A stretch of DNA of 64,000 bases from Streptomyces rhizosphaerihabitans. Lineage in GTDB: Bacteria > Actinomycetota > Actinomycetes > Streptomycetales > Streptomycetaceae. Positions 50,320 to 59,171 of the stretch are shown here, one piece after another; the first letter of the stretch is position 1, and each line of letters begins with the position of its first letter. Location: NCBI RefSeq assembly GCF_025399795.1, contig NZ_JAODTZ010000002.1, forward strand, positions 124,001-188,000. The letters are read 5' to 3'. The notes beneath the pieces were generated by a model. The model did no database searches, was not told the DNA's origin, and saw nothing but the letters and a program-made list of their open reading frames with translations. A program made the translations under genes and the position numbers.

Positions 50320-52644
50320 TTACTCCAGCTCCGCAATGTGGTGCGCCTGAGGGCTGAGATGAGGGTGGCGGGCCAGAAGATCTTTCGCGAGAGCCAGATC
50401 TTCCTGCGCTCTCTGAGTGAGCCCCGCTCGCCGATAATTGATGATCCGCGTTTTGAGGGCCATGAGTAGGGTTTCGCTCGGGACATCTCGTGCAGATTCC
50501 ACGGTGATGATCTCTGTGAATTTTGCGATTGCCTCATTGGTTTCCCCGGCGCGGCTCAGGGCAACACCAAGCTGGTGAAGCAGTACGAGGTCTGCTGGTG
50601 AGAATTCCACAGCGCGCCGCAAGGCGTGAACGCGCCCGAACTTATCTCGCTGGGCATCACACACCCTCGCCTTTGTGCTGTACGCGAGCCCGCCAGTGAG
50701 ACGGCTCGCGCGCGCACATGCGACATCGGCAAACTTTATGGCTTGACCGATCCTGTTGCGTGCGAGCTCGTAGCTTGCGCTCATTGCGAATACGTAGGCG
50801 CTGGTCGGTGCGACATCGCGTGCCTGCTGGAAGAGCGCGTCAGCTGCGTCCATGTTTCCAGAGAATGTTTCAGACTCGCCTCGCCGACAGAGGATCACTC
50901 CACGCTTCTCACTGTCGGCCTGAATGCCGTAACGCTCGAATACTCCAACGAACCTTTCTACCTCCCATGACTTCAGCTCCATTTGTTGCGTGTACTGTTG
51001 GACTCGACGTCGGGCGCCGGTCTCCAAGCCGCTAAAGCGAGCTAGCTGGTTTGCGGCGAAGGAGAGGGTAATGGGCAGGCTGCTGTAGGTTGCCTGCCCA
51101 TCGGCCGGATGTACTTGGCGGCTCACCAGCGTAGCCTCTTCCAGCTCATGCAGGGCTGAATCGAGCCGTTCGCGGGGAATTTCGGCAGCGAGGGCGAGTA
51201 GGTGATCACCTGGTGGCGTGTCAAAGATGGACATGACGCTTAGTACAAGCTTTGCGTCCGCAGACAATACGTCCCAGATGTTACGGAAGCTGAATTCCAG
51301 GACCGGGGAATCTTCGCCCTGCACCGCGCCCAGGGCATCATTGAGGTCGCCGCGCAATTTGTAGCGACCCAGGGTCCATTGGATCGCCAATGGTAGACCC
51401 CCGCACGCCTTGTTAATTTCGCTAATTCGGCGTTCTGTAATCGGGAGATCGATCCTGAGCTCTCCAGACTTCACCGCCACGAAGTCGCGAGTCTCTTCGT
51501 GGTTCAGTTCTGGGACGGTGACGGGATACTCCCACCCGCCTGTCTTGCGGCGACTCGTGATGATGACCTTGGCTTGCGAAGTCGGAGGCAGGTCCTGAAT
51601 GAAGGAGATGATTCTCCCATCGTCGACAGTCTCGAGATTGTCTAGGACGATAAGAGTAGGCCACACTGAGAGCCATTCCAGGACGGTGTGCTTCTTGTCG
51701 TCAAGGGCAGCTGGTGGTTCCTCGCCGAAAAGCAATAGAATCTGGTCGAGAAGCCCTTCGAGGGAGTATAGTGTCCTGGTTTGAGAGCGGGAGATACCTC
51801 CAGATGTCAGCACGGTCTCCTTCGCCGTGAGCTGCAGGATCGCTTCAAAATCCCTTTGATCGTAGAAGTGATAGGCGGCCCAGGTCGCAAGAGCGGATTT
51901 TCCGACACCGCCAGGGCCGTGGACGTTGATGATCCAAATTCTGGGGTCCTTCGTGACGGCCGAGATCAGCTGCTCCCGCAGTTGGTCGCGTCCGACAAAA
52001 TACTGGAAGTCTTTCTCCAGGAGACGGTAGGTCCCCGTATCTACGGCGAACGGAGTCTTCGATTGTTCACGCTCGAGGCTATCCTGATCCGCTCGTTCTT
52101 CTAGGTCGTCAAGAAGTTCCTCGAGTTCCTCTGCACTGTCCAGTCGCACGGTAGAATCGCCGCGGCGGAAGTAGATATCCCCGCGACGAAGACCGTACGA
52201 CTCTTTCGGTTGGAAGTCGTGTTTTACGAGGGAAGGTGTGCGCCGCTTTCTCCTCTTCGCCGCCGCCCTCACGAAGATCACGGCAAACCATCGTGGTTCT
52301 CCTGTGTAGCGGAGCTGATGCTGGACGATATCTACCGAAATTTCTAGTCCGGTGGCCCGGCGGATCTTATCGCGGAGAAGTTTCGCATCGTATGGGAGTT
52401 CGGAATTGAGGCCGACTGGCACCCAGGTTTTGTCCTGGACGCCAATAACGAGATAACCACCCCCTGTATTTTTCATGGCGACCACGTCTTTGGTGAAAGC
52501 GGCGGCATCATAGTCGCTCTCAAGCCGGAGGAGCTGCTTGAAATCTAGCCATTCGCACTCGCCGCGGCAGTCAATGAGGTATTTGAGCGCGTCGAGACTC
52601 AGATCTCCGTCTCGAACCATTCGCTCGATTGTGGCGAGGTTCAT
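50320..52644 (-). CDS. AlbA_2-STAND NTPase-TPR protein (NLR-like, candidate defence)
   Basis: 774 residues. The Schlafen/AlbA_2 domain covers about 25-165 (CEWLDFKQ, GGGYLVIGV, YFRRGDST). The NB-ARC/STAND ATPase spans about 210-480: Walker A HGPGGVGKSALA (242-253), Walker B TLIVLDNLE (330-338), sensor KVIITSRRK, GLPLAI motif. A winged helix-like segment and TPR repeats (about 590-770) follow. The base composition is clearly lower in GC than its neighbours, a sign of recent transfer. STAND proteins with this order are typical of bacterial NLR-type antiphage or programmed-death sensors. The exact architecture is not one I can name. Confidence 0.85.
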   Translation of the reverse strand: MNLATIERMVRDGDLSLDALKYLIDCRGECEWLDFKQLLRLESDYDAAAFTKDVVAMKNTGGGYLVIGVQDKTWVPVGLNSELPYDAKLLRDKIRRATGLEISVDIVQHQLRYTGEPRWFAVIFVRAAAKRRKRRTPSLVKHDFQPKESYGLRRGDIYFRRGDSTVRLDSAEELEELLDDLEERADQDSLEREQSKTPFAVDTGTYRLLEKDFQYFVGRDQLREQLISAVTKDPRIWIINVHGPGGVGKSALATWAAYHFYDQRDFEAILQLTAKETVLTSGGISRSQTRTLYSLEGLLDQILLLFGEEPPAALDDKKHTVLEWLSVWPTLIVLDNLETVDDGRIISFIQDLPPTSQAKVIITSRRKTGGWEYPVTVPELNHEETRDFVAVKSGELRIDLPITERRISEINKACGGLPLAIQWTLGRYKLRGDLNDALGAVQGEDSPVLEFSFRNIWDVLSADAKLVLSVMSIFDTPPGDHLLALAAEIPRERLDSALHELEEATLVSRQVHPADGQATYSSLPITLSFAANQLARFSGLETGARRRVQQYTQQMELKSWEVERFVGVFERYGIQADSEKRGVILCRRGESETFSGNMDAADALFQQARDVAPTSAYVFAMSASYELARNRIGQAIKFADVACARASRLTGGLAYSTKARVCDAQRDKFGRVHALRRAVEFSPADLVLLHQLGVALSRAGETNEAIAKFTEIITVESARDVPSETLLMALKTRIINYRRAGLTQRAQEDLALAKDLLARHPHLSPQAHHIAELE

Positions 52645-52785
52645 TCCTGGCTACTCGCTCTCTGGCCGGCGGTCGGACGTCAGCAGGGTCAGCATCGTAT
52701 CGGCACCGCTTGCGCGAGGGGGCCCTTACTGGGAACCACCTGGTGGTAGCGAACCCTCTTCGTAGCCACAGGCGTTGAGGGGTGA

Positions 52786-53415
52786 TCAGAGTTGGGGCGA
52801 GCCGTTGGCGAAGTCGCAGTGGAGGTCCGTCCAGCGGCGAAGCTCGGCGGGCGTGTGGCTGGGGTAGCCGAGGCGTCCCGCGCCCTTGACCCACTCGTCC
52901 CAGAGGCCGTCAGGCTCTGTGAATCGGTCGGCGTGGTGGGTGCCGAGGAGGGCGTCGAGGCGGAGGAGGGCACCGAGGGCGGCGGGCTGGTCGTAGTGGA
53001 GGTCGGTGCGGGGGAGGTAGTGGTCGAGGTAGGCGGTGAGGATCTCGGCGTCGGCGTGGGTGCCGAAGCGGGCCAGGGCGAAGCAGTAGGCGCTGCCGGA
53101 GTAGCAGACCTCGCTGGCCAGGAGCAGGTCGCCGATGCGTGCCCGGAACCGTTCGCGGCGGTCGACGCCGATCAGCCAGGCGGCGGTGAGGCGCGAGCGC
53201 CATTCGTACCCGAGGAGAGCTTCCAGTTCCTCGTCGGTGATCGCGGCGGCGTCATTCAGCAGGTGTCGGGTGAAGCGGGTGGTGTGCCACCACCGGGGGC
53301 CCAGGAACCGCCCGCCATTCAGTACGAGATAGCGCGGGAGGCCGCCGTACATCCTCGTCACGTAGCTCTCGACCACATGGCCGTAGCCGACATCCTTGGG
53401 GTGCTGGGACGGCAT
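52786..53415 (-). CDS. DUF6000-like protein
   Basis: 209 residues, soluble and helical. MYGGLPRYLVLNGGRFLGPR (about 22-41) followed by WRSRLTAAWLIGVDRR (about 71-86) and the acid-rich DLHYDQPAALGALLRLDALL recall DUF6000, a family frequent in Streptomyces and often listed among putative immunity proteins. It lies 3 bases after the HEAT gene in a three-gene operon. Family assignment is by recollection, moderately secure. Confidence 0.6.
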   Translation of the reverse strand: MPSQHPKDVGYGHVVESYVTRMYGGLPRYLVLNGGRFLGPRWWHTTRFTRHLLNDAAAITDEELEALLGYEWRSRLTAAWLIGVDRRERFRARIGDLLLASEVCYSGSAYCFALARFGTHADAEILTAYLDHYLPRTDLHYDQPAALGALLRLDALLGTHHADRFTEPDGLWDEWVKGAGRLGYPSHTPAELRRWTDLHCDFANGSPQL

Positions 53416-53418
53416 CGT

Positions 53419-54150
53419 TCACCTCTCCGGGTGCAGGTCAGTCCGGTCGATCCAAGTGGGGGCGACGAAGATGTTGTCGCCGACGGGGGCTTCGGAGGCT
53501 TCCAGCAGGGACCACGTGCGGGACTCTTCAACCAGGTGCTCCCAGGGCGCGGTCCAGTCGAGTTCCCAGTCCAGGCCAGTGTCGGAGACGCCGTACGTGC
53601 GGCCAGCGTCCACTCGCCAGAACTGGGAGTAGAGGATCACCTGGGCGTGGTCGGCCAGGTCGTTGATGATCTCGGTGAAGTGGGCCGAGGGCCATCCAGG
53701 AGCGTTGTCTGCAGCGGTGGCTCGTAGGTGGGCAGTAAGCGGTGGGACGACGGGGGTGCGTGCGCCGAGTTCGGTCAGGGCCCAGCGGATGCCGTCCGGC
53801 TCGCTCCAGTCCGGTGGCGTCGCCCGCTCCAGGCAGGCGCGATAAGCGTGGAGCACGGGCTCGACCGCGCCGTCGATCTTCAGGCTTGCCAGGGCCATTG
53901 CCGCCCATTCCCGGACGGTGGAGTCGTCGCTGCGCAGGAGGGCGATCAGAGCGGGGCGGCAACGTGGGTCCGCTACCTCTTCGAAGACCTCGATGGCGGT
54001 CAGCTGCCCGAAGCCGTCGAGGGAGGGCAGTCCGTCGATGAGGGTGGGGATGGCGTCGGAGCCGATGCCGATCAGTTCCGCGCGGGCGTCGTACGACGGG
54101 CCGGTCGAATCGTCGAGCTGCTGGATGAGTCTCTCGATGCGAGTGGTCAT
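53419..54150 (-). CDS. Small HEAT-repeat protein
   Basis: 243 residues from ATG 54150. Two HEAT-type repeats are visible near 20-95 (IPTLIDGLPSLDGFGQLTAI; CRPALIALLRSDDSTVREWA). A longer C-terminal region follows, ending in WDRTDL-type acidic/aromatic sequence. It is soluble. Its ATG overlaps the stop of the CPCC gene as ATGA, and the DUF6000-like gene follows 3 bases after. HEAT proteins are common among polymorphic-toxin immunity genes. Confidence 0.65.
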   Translation of the reverse strand: MTTRIERLIQQLDDSTGPSYDARAELIGIGSDAIPTLIDGLPSLDGFGQLTAIEVFEEVADPRCRPALIALLRSDDSTVREWAAMALASLKIDGAVEPVLHAYRACLERATPPDWSEPDGIRWALTELGARTPVVPPLTAHLRATAADNAPGWPSAHFTEIINDLADHAQVILYSQFWRVDAGRTYGVSDTGLDWELDWTAPWEHLVEESRTWSLLEASEAPVGDNIFVAPTWIDRTDLHPER

Positions 54151-54527
54151 GGGTGGTCCCGGCGCCAGAAGGTGGGCAGCCACCAGCAGAGCACCGAGTG
54201 GTCGTCGGGCCACGGGGCGCGGTCCTGGGCCGCCCAGTCCTCGAAGGAGTCCCGTGCCAGATCGATGGGGCGCCAGGCGGGGTCGAGCGGCTCATCCTCG
54301 GCCGGAGGGCGGACGTACCGGCGGCCGTGCTCGTCGCAGGCACCGAAGTCCTGGTAGTTCCGCTGGGCCTCGATCAGGGAGACCTTGTTCGCCCCTCCGG
54401 CCATGGTCGGCCAGCGGAACTGGACCCCGTCGTCCTCCCAGAAGCAGACGGGGCAGATCTCGTACGAGCCGGGCATCGCGCCCAGCACGCGGTGCCCGCA
54501 GCACGGGCAGGGGCAGGAGTCGCTCAC
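54147..54527 (-). CDS. CPCC family cysteine-rich protein
   Basis: About 126 residues from GTG 54527. The N-terminal zinc-knuckle-like SCPCPCCGHRVL (about 3-14), then YEICPVCFWEDDGVQFRWP (about 22-40), and GGANKVSLIEAQRNYQDFG are the CPCC-family signature. Four to five Cys are placed to bind a metal. The family appears in toxin-immunity neighbourhoods. It is the first gene of the CPCC-HEAT-DUF6000 operon. Confidence 0.8.
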   Translation of the reverse strand: MSDSCPCPCCGHRVLGAMPGSYEICPVCFWEDDGVQFRWPTMAGGANKVSLIEAQRNYQDFGACDEHGRRYVRPPAEDEPLDPAWRPIDLARDSFEDWAAQDRAPWPDDHSVLCWWLPTFWRRDHP

Positions 54528-54716
54528 CCGTGCAGTCTCGTTGCAGGTCCCGCCGGTGTGCCAGGGATTTCGCCGCCTCGGAGCCCCCGGCCAGTCCGCA
54601 GCCAGTCCGCGGGACACTCGTAAACGGCCGTCGGGAGCCAACGCATGCCAGCGAGGAAACCTCAGGTCAGAGCCCTGGAGGGGGCTCCGCCGCAGGTCAG
54701 GATCCAGCCTCAGACA

Positions 54717-54730
54717 TTCCGCTTCAACGT
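54717..54730 (+). repeat. attR core with ancestral ychF end
   Basis: TTCCGCTTCAACGT, identical to the end of ychF and in the same orientation. It is followed by GTGA, so the frame reads TTC CGC TTC AAC GTG TGA: F-R-F-N-V-stop. Confidence 0.78.
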
Positions 54731-54907
54731 GTGAGCGGATGAGACAACGCCATGTCGGCGGCCTGGCGAACATGTGGGTCAGGTGGGGTCCGGTCCTTCG
54801 GGGTCGGGCCCTTTCGTCTTTCCCTGTGCCGGGATGGTGCCGGGAAATCCCGCAGTCCCACCTCCGTACCCGCCGTGCTCCTCCGCCAGGCCGCCGAGGT
54901 GAAGTAA

Positions 54908-54937
54908 GATTCAATCTACGTATGAATCCATCTACGT
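54908..54937. promoter_or_regulatory. AT-rich operator-like site upstream of the ATPase gene
   Basis: ATCTACGT is repeated at 54914 and 54930 with a 16-base period. GATTCA (54908-54913) and TGAATC (54923-54928) form an inverted repeat. It sits 22 bases before the GTG start. Confidence 0.45.
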
Positions 54938-54958
54938 TAAGCACCCTGGGGGTGTGTC

Positions 54959-56398
54959 GTGGAGTTCCAGGGGCGGGCCGGAGATCTTGAGCTGCTGGCC
55001 GAGCAGTACCGGACGGTGGCAGAGGGCGCGGGAGCCACTCGAGGACGGGCTGTGATCATGACGGGCCGGCGGCGGGTGGGGAAGTCGCGACTGGTCCAGG
55101 AGTTCTGCGACCGCTCGGGAGCACCGTACGTGGTGTTCCAGGCCACCCGGGGGCGTAACCCCGTGACGGAGCGCGCCGACTTCGCCGCGACCCTCGCCCA
55201 GTCCCTGCTGCCGGGGGCGGAGCTGATCGCCGGCCTCCAGGCGCAGGACTGGAACCAGGCCCTGCGCTCGCTGGCGCTCGCGGTACCCGACGACTCACCC
55301 AGCATCGCGGTGATCGACGAGGTGCCCTGGCTGGTCGAGCAGGACCAGGAATTCGAGGGCGCGCTCCAGACCGTCTGGGACCGTCACCTCTCCTCCAAGC
55401 CCGTGCTCCTGCTGCTGGTCGGCAGCGATACCTCGGTGATGGAGGCACTGCAGTCGTACGGGCGCCCTTTCTTCGGCCGGGCGGCGAAGATGACCGTCCG
55501 TCCCCTGAACCTGGCCGACGTGCAGGCCATGACCGGGCTCGACGCCGCAGCGGCCGTCGACGCCCAGTTGATCACTGGAGGATTCCCCGAGATCGTGCAG
55601 TCATGGCGGCCGGGAACGGGGCGTACGGCGTTCTTGCAGGCCTCGGTCGCCAATCCTCTCTCGCCCCTGCTGGTGGCCGGCGAGCTGTCCCTGCTGGGCG
55701 AGTTCCCCGAGGCTTCGCACTCACGGGCCGTACTGGAAGCGGTCGGCAGCGGTGAGCGCACGTTCAGCGCGATCGCGGCCCGGGCCGGCGGCGCCGGCGC
55801 CCTGCCGTCCGGCACGCTCTCCCCGCTGCTGACCATGCTGCAGGCCAAGCGGGTCCTGGCCGCTGATCTCCCCCTGTCCGTCAAGCCGGACAGCAAGAAC
55901 AAGCGCTACCGGATCGCCGACCCGTATCTGCGGTTCTGGCTGGCCTTTCTGGCGCGCGCGATCCCGCTCATCGAGCGTGGCCGCGGGGACTTGGCGATGG
56001 AACGGATCGAGCGGTCATGGACCACCTGGCGCGGGCGGGCGGTCGAGCCGCTGATCCGCGAGTCCTTGCTGCGGCTGATGCCCGATGACGAGTGGCCCGA
56101 GACCGAGGCCATCGGTGGTTGGTGGAACCGTCAGAACAACCCCGAGATCGATCTCGTCGGTGCGGACCGCGAACCGGCGGCCCGGCAGGTGCACTTCGTC
56201 GGATCGGTCAAGTGGCTGGAGACCCAGCCCTTCGGCCGTCATGACTACGACGCCTTGGTACGCGACATGCTCGCTGTCCCCGGCACTGCCCCGGACACAC
56301 CGCTGGTCGCGGTCTCCCGCTGCGGGGTGGCCGACGATCTGCCGCTGACCGCGCACTGGGGATCGGAAGACCTGGTTCGGGCATGGCGGCCCCGGTAG
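54959..56398 (+). CDS. Archaeal-type ATPase with DUF234 (ATPase_2 family)
   Basis: 479 residues from GTG 54959. An N-terminal ATPase_2 domain (about 1-230) has Walker A MTGRRRVGKSRLVQE (about 30-44) and Walker B SIAVIDEVPWLVE. The winged-helix segment GTLSPLLTMLQAKRVL comes next, and the C-terminal DUF234 nuclease-like part (IADPYLRFWLAF; NPEIDLVGADRE). The last motif looks like the D...E core of restriction-like nucleases. The family function is unknown, often associated with mobile DNA. It lies just outside attR. Confidence 0.85.
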   Translation: MEFQGRAGDLELLAEQYRTVAEGAGATRGRAVIMTGRRRVGKSRLVQEFCDRSGAPYVVFQATRGRNPVTERADFAATLAQSLLPGAELIAGLQAQDWNQALRSLALAVPDDSPSIAVIDEVPWLVEQDQEFEGALQTVWDRHLSSKPVLLLLVGSDTSVMEALQSYGRPFFGRAAKMTVRPLNLADVQAMTGLDAAAAVDAQLITGGFPEIVQSWRPGTGRTAFLQASVANPLSPLLVAGELSLLGEFPEASHSRAVLEAVGSGERTFSAIAARAGGAGALPSGTLSPLLTMLQAKRVLAADLPLSVKPDSKNKRYRIADPYLRFWLAFLARAIPLIERGRGDLAMERIERSWTTWRGRAVEPLIRESLLRLMPDDEWPETEAIGGWWNRQNNPEIDLVGADREPAARQVHFVGSVKWLETQPFGRHDYDALVRDMLAVPGTAPDTPLVAVSRCGVADDLPLTAHWGSEDLVRAWRPR

Positions 56399-56539
56399 CC
56401 GCGGAGCAGTGATGCGCTCCGGTCGAGTGATCGCTTCCCCCTGATCGGCGTTGAGGAGCTTCTCGGGCGCGGTGTTCAGCCCGGTCAGGGGCGGACCCCG
56501 TTGTCGTGGTGCTCTGATCGACCGGAGTCAGGGGCTGGA

Positions 56540-56836
56540 TCAGGGGCTCTGCCGGACGACGGTGTGAAGCGCCGGACGTGCCGTGTCCGGGTATTCGGGC
56601 GGAGTCGCCCAGCCGAGAAGGATCCCGGCGACGGTCGCGAGCGGGCGGGAGCGGATCTTCAGGGCGAGGGTCTCGAGGAGCCGGAACGTCGTGTAGTACA
56701 GGCCGGTCAGGAGCGCGGTGACCGCGCTCGCCACCGAGGCCGAGCTGAAGTCGACGCCGATGTGGACGAGCAGGGTCAGCACGAGCCCCGCCACGATCGG
56801 TACGACGGTGCGCATGAAACTGGCGAAGAGGTTCAC
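56540..56836 (-). CDS. Small holin-like membrane protein
   Basis: 98 residues from GTG 56836. Two hydrophobic segments (about 8-28: MRTVVPIVAGLVLTLLVHIG, and 36-56: VASAVTALLTGLYYTTFRLL) precede a short polar tail. It resembles small holin-like proteins that accompany phage-type lysozymes, and it lies 48 bases after the GH25 gene. No biochemical family is certain. A 9-bp direct repeat spans its stop. Confidence 0.6.
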   Translation of the reverse strand: MNLFASFMRTVVPIVAGLVLTLLVHIGVDFSSASVASAVTALLTGLYYTTFRLLETLALKIRSRPLATVAGILLGWATPPEYPDTARPALHTVVRQSP

Positions 56837-56869
56837 AGGAAGTCCTGTCTCACGAGTCAGGAGTCGGGG

Positions 56870-56897
56870 TTCAGAACGAGGGGTTCAGAACGAGGGG
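56870..56897. repeat. 14-bp tandem duplication across the GH25 stop codon
   Basis: TTCAGAACGAGGGG at 56870-56883 and 56884-56897; the stop lies in the second copy. Confidence 0.8.
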
Positions 56898-57925
56898 TCG
56901 AGGCGGATGACGACCTTGCGCACGGCCGCCTCGATCGCCGCGGTGATCGAGGCGACGAGAGCGGCGGCGTCGACGGTCTTGTCGAACGCCGCGATCGTGG
57001 TGGTGAGTTGCGCGATGGCCGCACTGTGGGCCGCCTCGGTCGCCTGTACGAGGCGCACGCGGGCGTTGGTGTCCTTGACGTAGGACTCGAGGGCCCAGTA
57101 CGGATTGGTCTTCACGTCCGGGGCGCCGGCAGGGGCCGAGATCACCCCGTCCATCGTCAGGACCGCCTTCGCCGCGGCGGACGCCACCTTGTCGACGTCC
57201 TGCGCCTCCAGCACACCGCCGCCGGCGATGAGCTTCGCGGCGACCGCCGACGCGACCTTGTTGATGTCGTCGGTGGTGAGTGCCATGTCTGTCTCCGTTC
57301 CGGCGGCCCACGCGCGCAGCGCGGACTCGCTCAGGTAGCAGATGGATCGGTCGAGGGGAGTCGAGGTGAACTGCCAGAACAGCGGCGACCTGCCGGACGG
57401 GCTGGGCTTCGCGTGCGCCTCCGCCTGCGGGTAGGTCGCCGCCCCGGACCAGGGATAGGCGGGATACCAGAGCGGGACGGCGGTGGGCGCGTGGCCGGCG
57501 GCCAGGTCGCTCGCCGAGGTGTAGACGCCGACCCGCTGGCCCGGGAACGCGGCTTGTACCGTGGCGATCCAGGTGGTGGCGTAGGTGTGGATCCCGGCCG
57601 CTGTGACGCCCGCGTAGTTCGAGCCGTCGGACCTGCGTTCCAGGTCGAGCCAGTGCACGAAACCCCGGCCCGCGTGCGGTCGGACGGCGGCGATGTAGTT
57701 CGCCGCCTCGGCGGCGACGTTCTGGTTGGGCCAGCCGAAGTGGTAGGCGCCGGGTACGAGACCGGCCTCGATGACGCCCTTGATGTGCAGGGCGAAGTGC
57801 TCGTCGTGGGTGTGCCCGCCCTCGCTGGCCTTGGCGAAGGCGAATACCACGCCTTCCGCCCTGCGGGCCTTCCAGTCCTGGGCTCCCTGATAGACGGAGA
57901 GATCGATTCCGCGGCAAGTGGCCAT
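56885..57925 (-). CDS. GH25-type lysozyme with coiled C-terminus
   Basis: 346 residues from ATG 57925. The N-terminal GH25/DUF1906-like catalytic domain (about 1-195) shows CRGIDLSVYQGAQDWKA and FAKASEGGHTHDEHFALHIK, with the DxE acidic residues in FVHWLDLERRSDGS. The C-terminal third (about 205-346) is helical and Ala/Val-rich (DDINKVASAVAAKLIAG). This arrangement occurs in actinophage endolysins. There is no signal peptide, so export would need a holin; the small membrane protein next to it is a candidate. Confidence 0.82.
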   Translation of the reverse strand: MATCRGIDLSVYQGAQDWKARRAEGVVFAFAKASEGGHTHDEHFALHIKGVIEAGLVPGAYHFGWPNQNVAAEAANYIAAVRPHAGRGFVHWLDLERRSDGSNYAGVTAAGIHTYATTWIATVQAAFPGQRVGVYTSASDLAAGHAPTAVPLWYPAYPWSGAATYPQAEAHAKPSPSGRSPLFWQFTSTPLDRSICYLSESALRAWAAGTETDMALTTDDINKVASAVAAKLIAGGGVLEAQDVDKVASAAAKAVLTMDGVISAPAGAPDVKTNPYWALESYVKDTNARVRLVQATEAAHSAAIAQLTTTIAAFDKTVDAAALVASITAAIEAAVRKVVIRLDPSF

Positions 57926-58085
57926 GGCGGGCCGCCCCCTTCCTGTTGTCGATCGCGTACTGGATGTGCGTGGCGTTCTTGTCCCGCGGCGGTCGCCCGG
58001 CGCGGGGGCGAGCGCCTCTCGCGGTCCCCTCCGCTCGGCGGGCGGGACCGCGCGTCCCGGCGGACGACCGCCCGGCGACCGGCCC

Positions 58086-58146
58086 GGTGACGCCGGCAGG
58101 AACCCGGGTGACATCGGCAGGCACCCGGTGACGCTGACAGGCACCC
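58086..58146. repeat. 20-21-bp tandem repeat upstream of the lysozyme gene
   Basis: Three units of GGTGACGCCGGCAGG... type start at 58086, 58106 and 58127. The gap 57926-58196 contains no other feature. Confidence 0.75.
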
Positions 58147-58196
58147 CGTGACCGTTGCGTCACCGCCGCGTCAACTCCCCTTCCGGCACTGCGCCG

Positions 58197-59015
58197 TCAT
58201 CCCCGGCGGTCGCGCGTCCCGGGCGTCGAGACCAGGGGTCCGGGCCTTCGCGCACCGTCCTTGACCCGGTACGGGAACATGCCGGCGAAGCGCGCCGAGG
58301 GTTCGAGTCCCAGTTCCTCGCGGAGCAGGCGCGAGAACGCCTCGTAGTGCCGGATCGCCTCCACGACGTTGTTCTCGGCCAGGTGCACGGCCACCAGCGC
58401 GCAGTGCGCGCTCTCCCGGAGGGGTTCGATCGCGACGCACTTGAGGGCGGCCTCCAGCGCGAGTGCGTAGCAGCCGCGCCGGATGAACCAGGCACTCAGC
58501 GATTCGAGGGCGTGCAGGCGGAGTTGGCGCAGCCGCTCCCGTTCGAAGGAGATCCACTCCTCGTCCCATCCCGGCAGCAGTTCGCCGCCCTCCAGGAGCC
58601 CCAGCGGGGGCGGCGCGTCACCCGCTTCGTGCGCGGGGCCGGTCAGGCGCAGGGCCGCCCGGGTGAGGTCGTCGACGTCCACGGACACACCGTCCGCCAG
58701 GTACAGCGTGTCGCCGTCGGCGAGGACGGCCGGATGCCGCGCCCGGCGCAGCCGCCACAGCGCCGTGCGCAGGCTGCCGTGCGCGTGCTCCTCGGTGACG
58801 TCGGGCCACAGGGTCCCGGCGACTACCGAACGCGTGGCGTGCTTGTGCAGGCCGAGGTAGGCCAGCAGCCGCTGCTCGTTCGCCGGGACGGTGATGCTCC
58901 CGTTCGCGCCCTCCAGCCGGAAGGCGTCGAACAGACGCAGTCTGGCCGTCGCCGCCTGTCCCGGCCCTGTCACGTGGTCTCTTCGCGGCTTCGTGGGTAA
59001 TTCGTTCCAGGCCAT
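58197..59015 (-). CDS. SARP-type regulator with BTAD domain
   Basis: 272 residues from ATG 59015. An OmpR-like winged helix (about 23-105: LRLFDAFRLEGANGSITVPA, then LRTALWRLRRARHPAVLADG) precedes a bacterial transcriptional activation domain (about 110-255: CYALALEAALKCVAIEPLRE). This matches the small SARPs that control secondary metabolism and development. It is the first gene of a leftward unit with the GH25 and holin-like genes, and is divergent from the injection-system genes; it is a likely regulator of both. Confidence 0.88.
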   Translation of the reverse strand: MAWNELPTKPRRDHVTGPGQAATARLRLFDAFRLEGANGSITVPANEQRLLAYLGLHKHATRSVVAGTLWPDVTEEHAHGSLRTALWRLRRARHPAVLADGDTLYLADGVSVDVDDLTRAALRLTGPAHEAGDAPPPLGLLEGGELLPGWDEEWISFERERLRQLRLHALESLSAWFIRRGCYALALEAALKCVAIEPLRESAHCALVAVHLAENNVVEAIRHYEAFSRLLREELGLEPSARFAGMFPYRVKDGARRPGPLVSTPGTRDRRG

Positions 59016-59171
59016 CGCTCGTTCACGTTCCCCCGTGTCGCGGCCGCCGGCTGAGCGGCCTGTGTTCCCAGGCGGTGCGCATATGCCCGGGTGGCCAGAG
59101 TGAAAGGCCGGAGGCGGTCTGTCACGTGGTGTTCCGCTCAGCGAACCGGACCCCGTACACCCCCGGACGAC

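Larger units (their letters stand above)
54528..54958. other. Gap with attR and no gene
   Basis: 431 bases. They hold the right end of the element, the 14-bp attR at 54717-54730, about 175 bases of ancestral ychF-downstream sequence, and an AT-rich operator-like block before the ATPase gene. No credible coding region. Confidence 0.6.

Noticed and set aside
37059..54527. Classic actinomycete integrative conjugative element (AICE)
   Set aside because: No FtsK/TraB-like transfer gene, no RepSA/primase pair; the relaxase and MobC indicate a mobilizable element.
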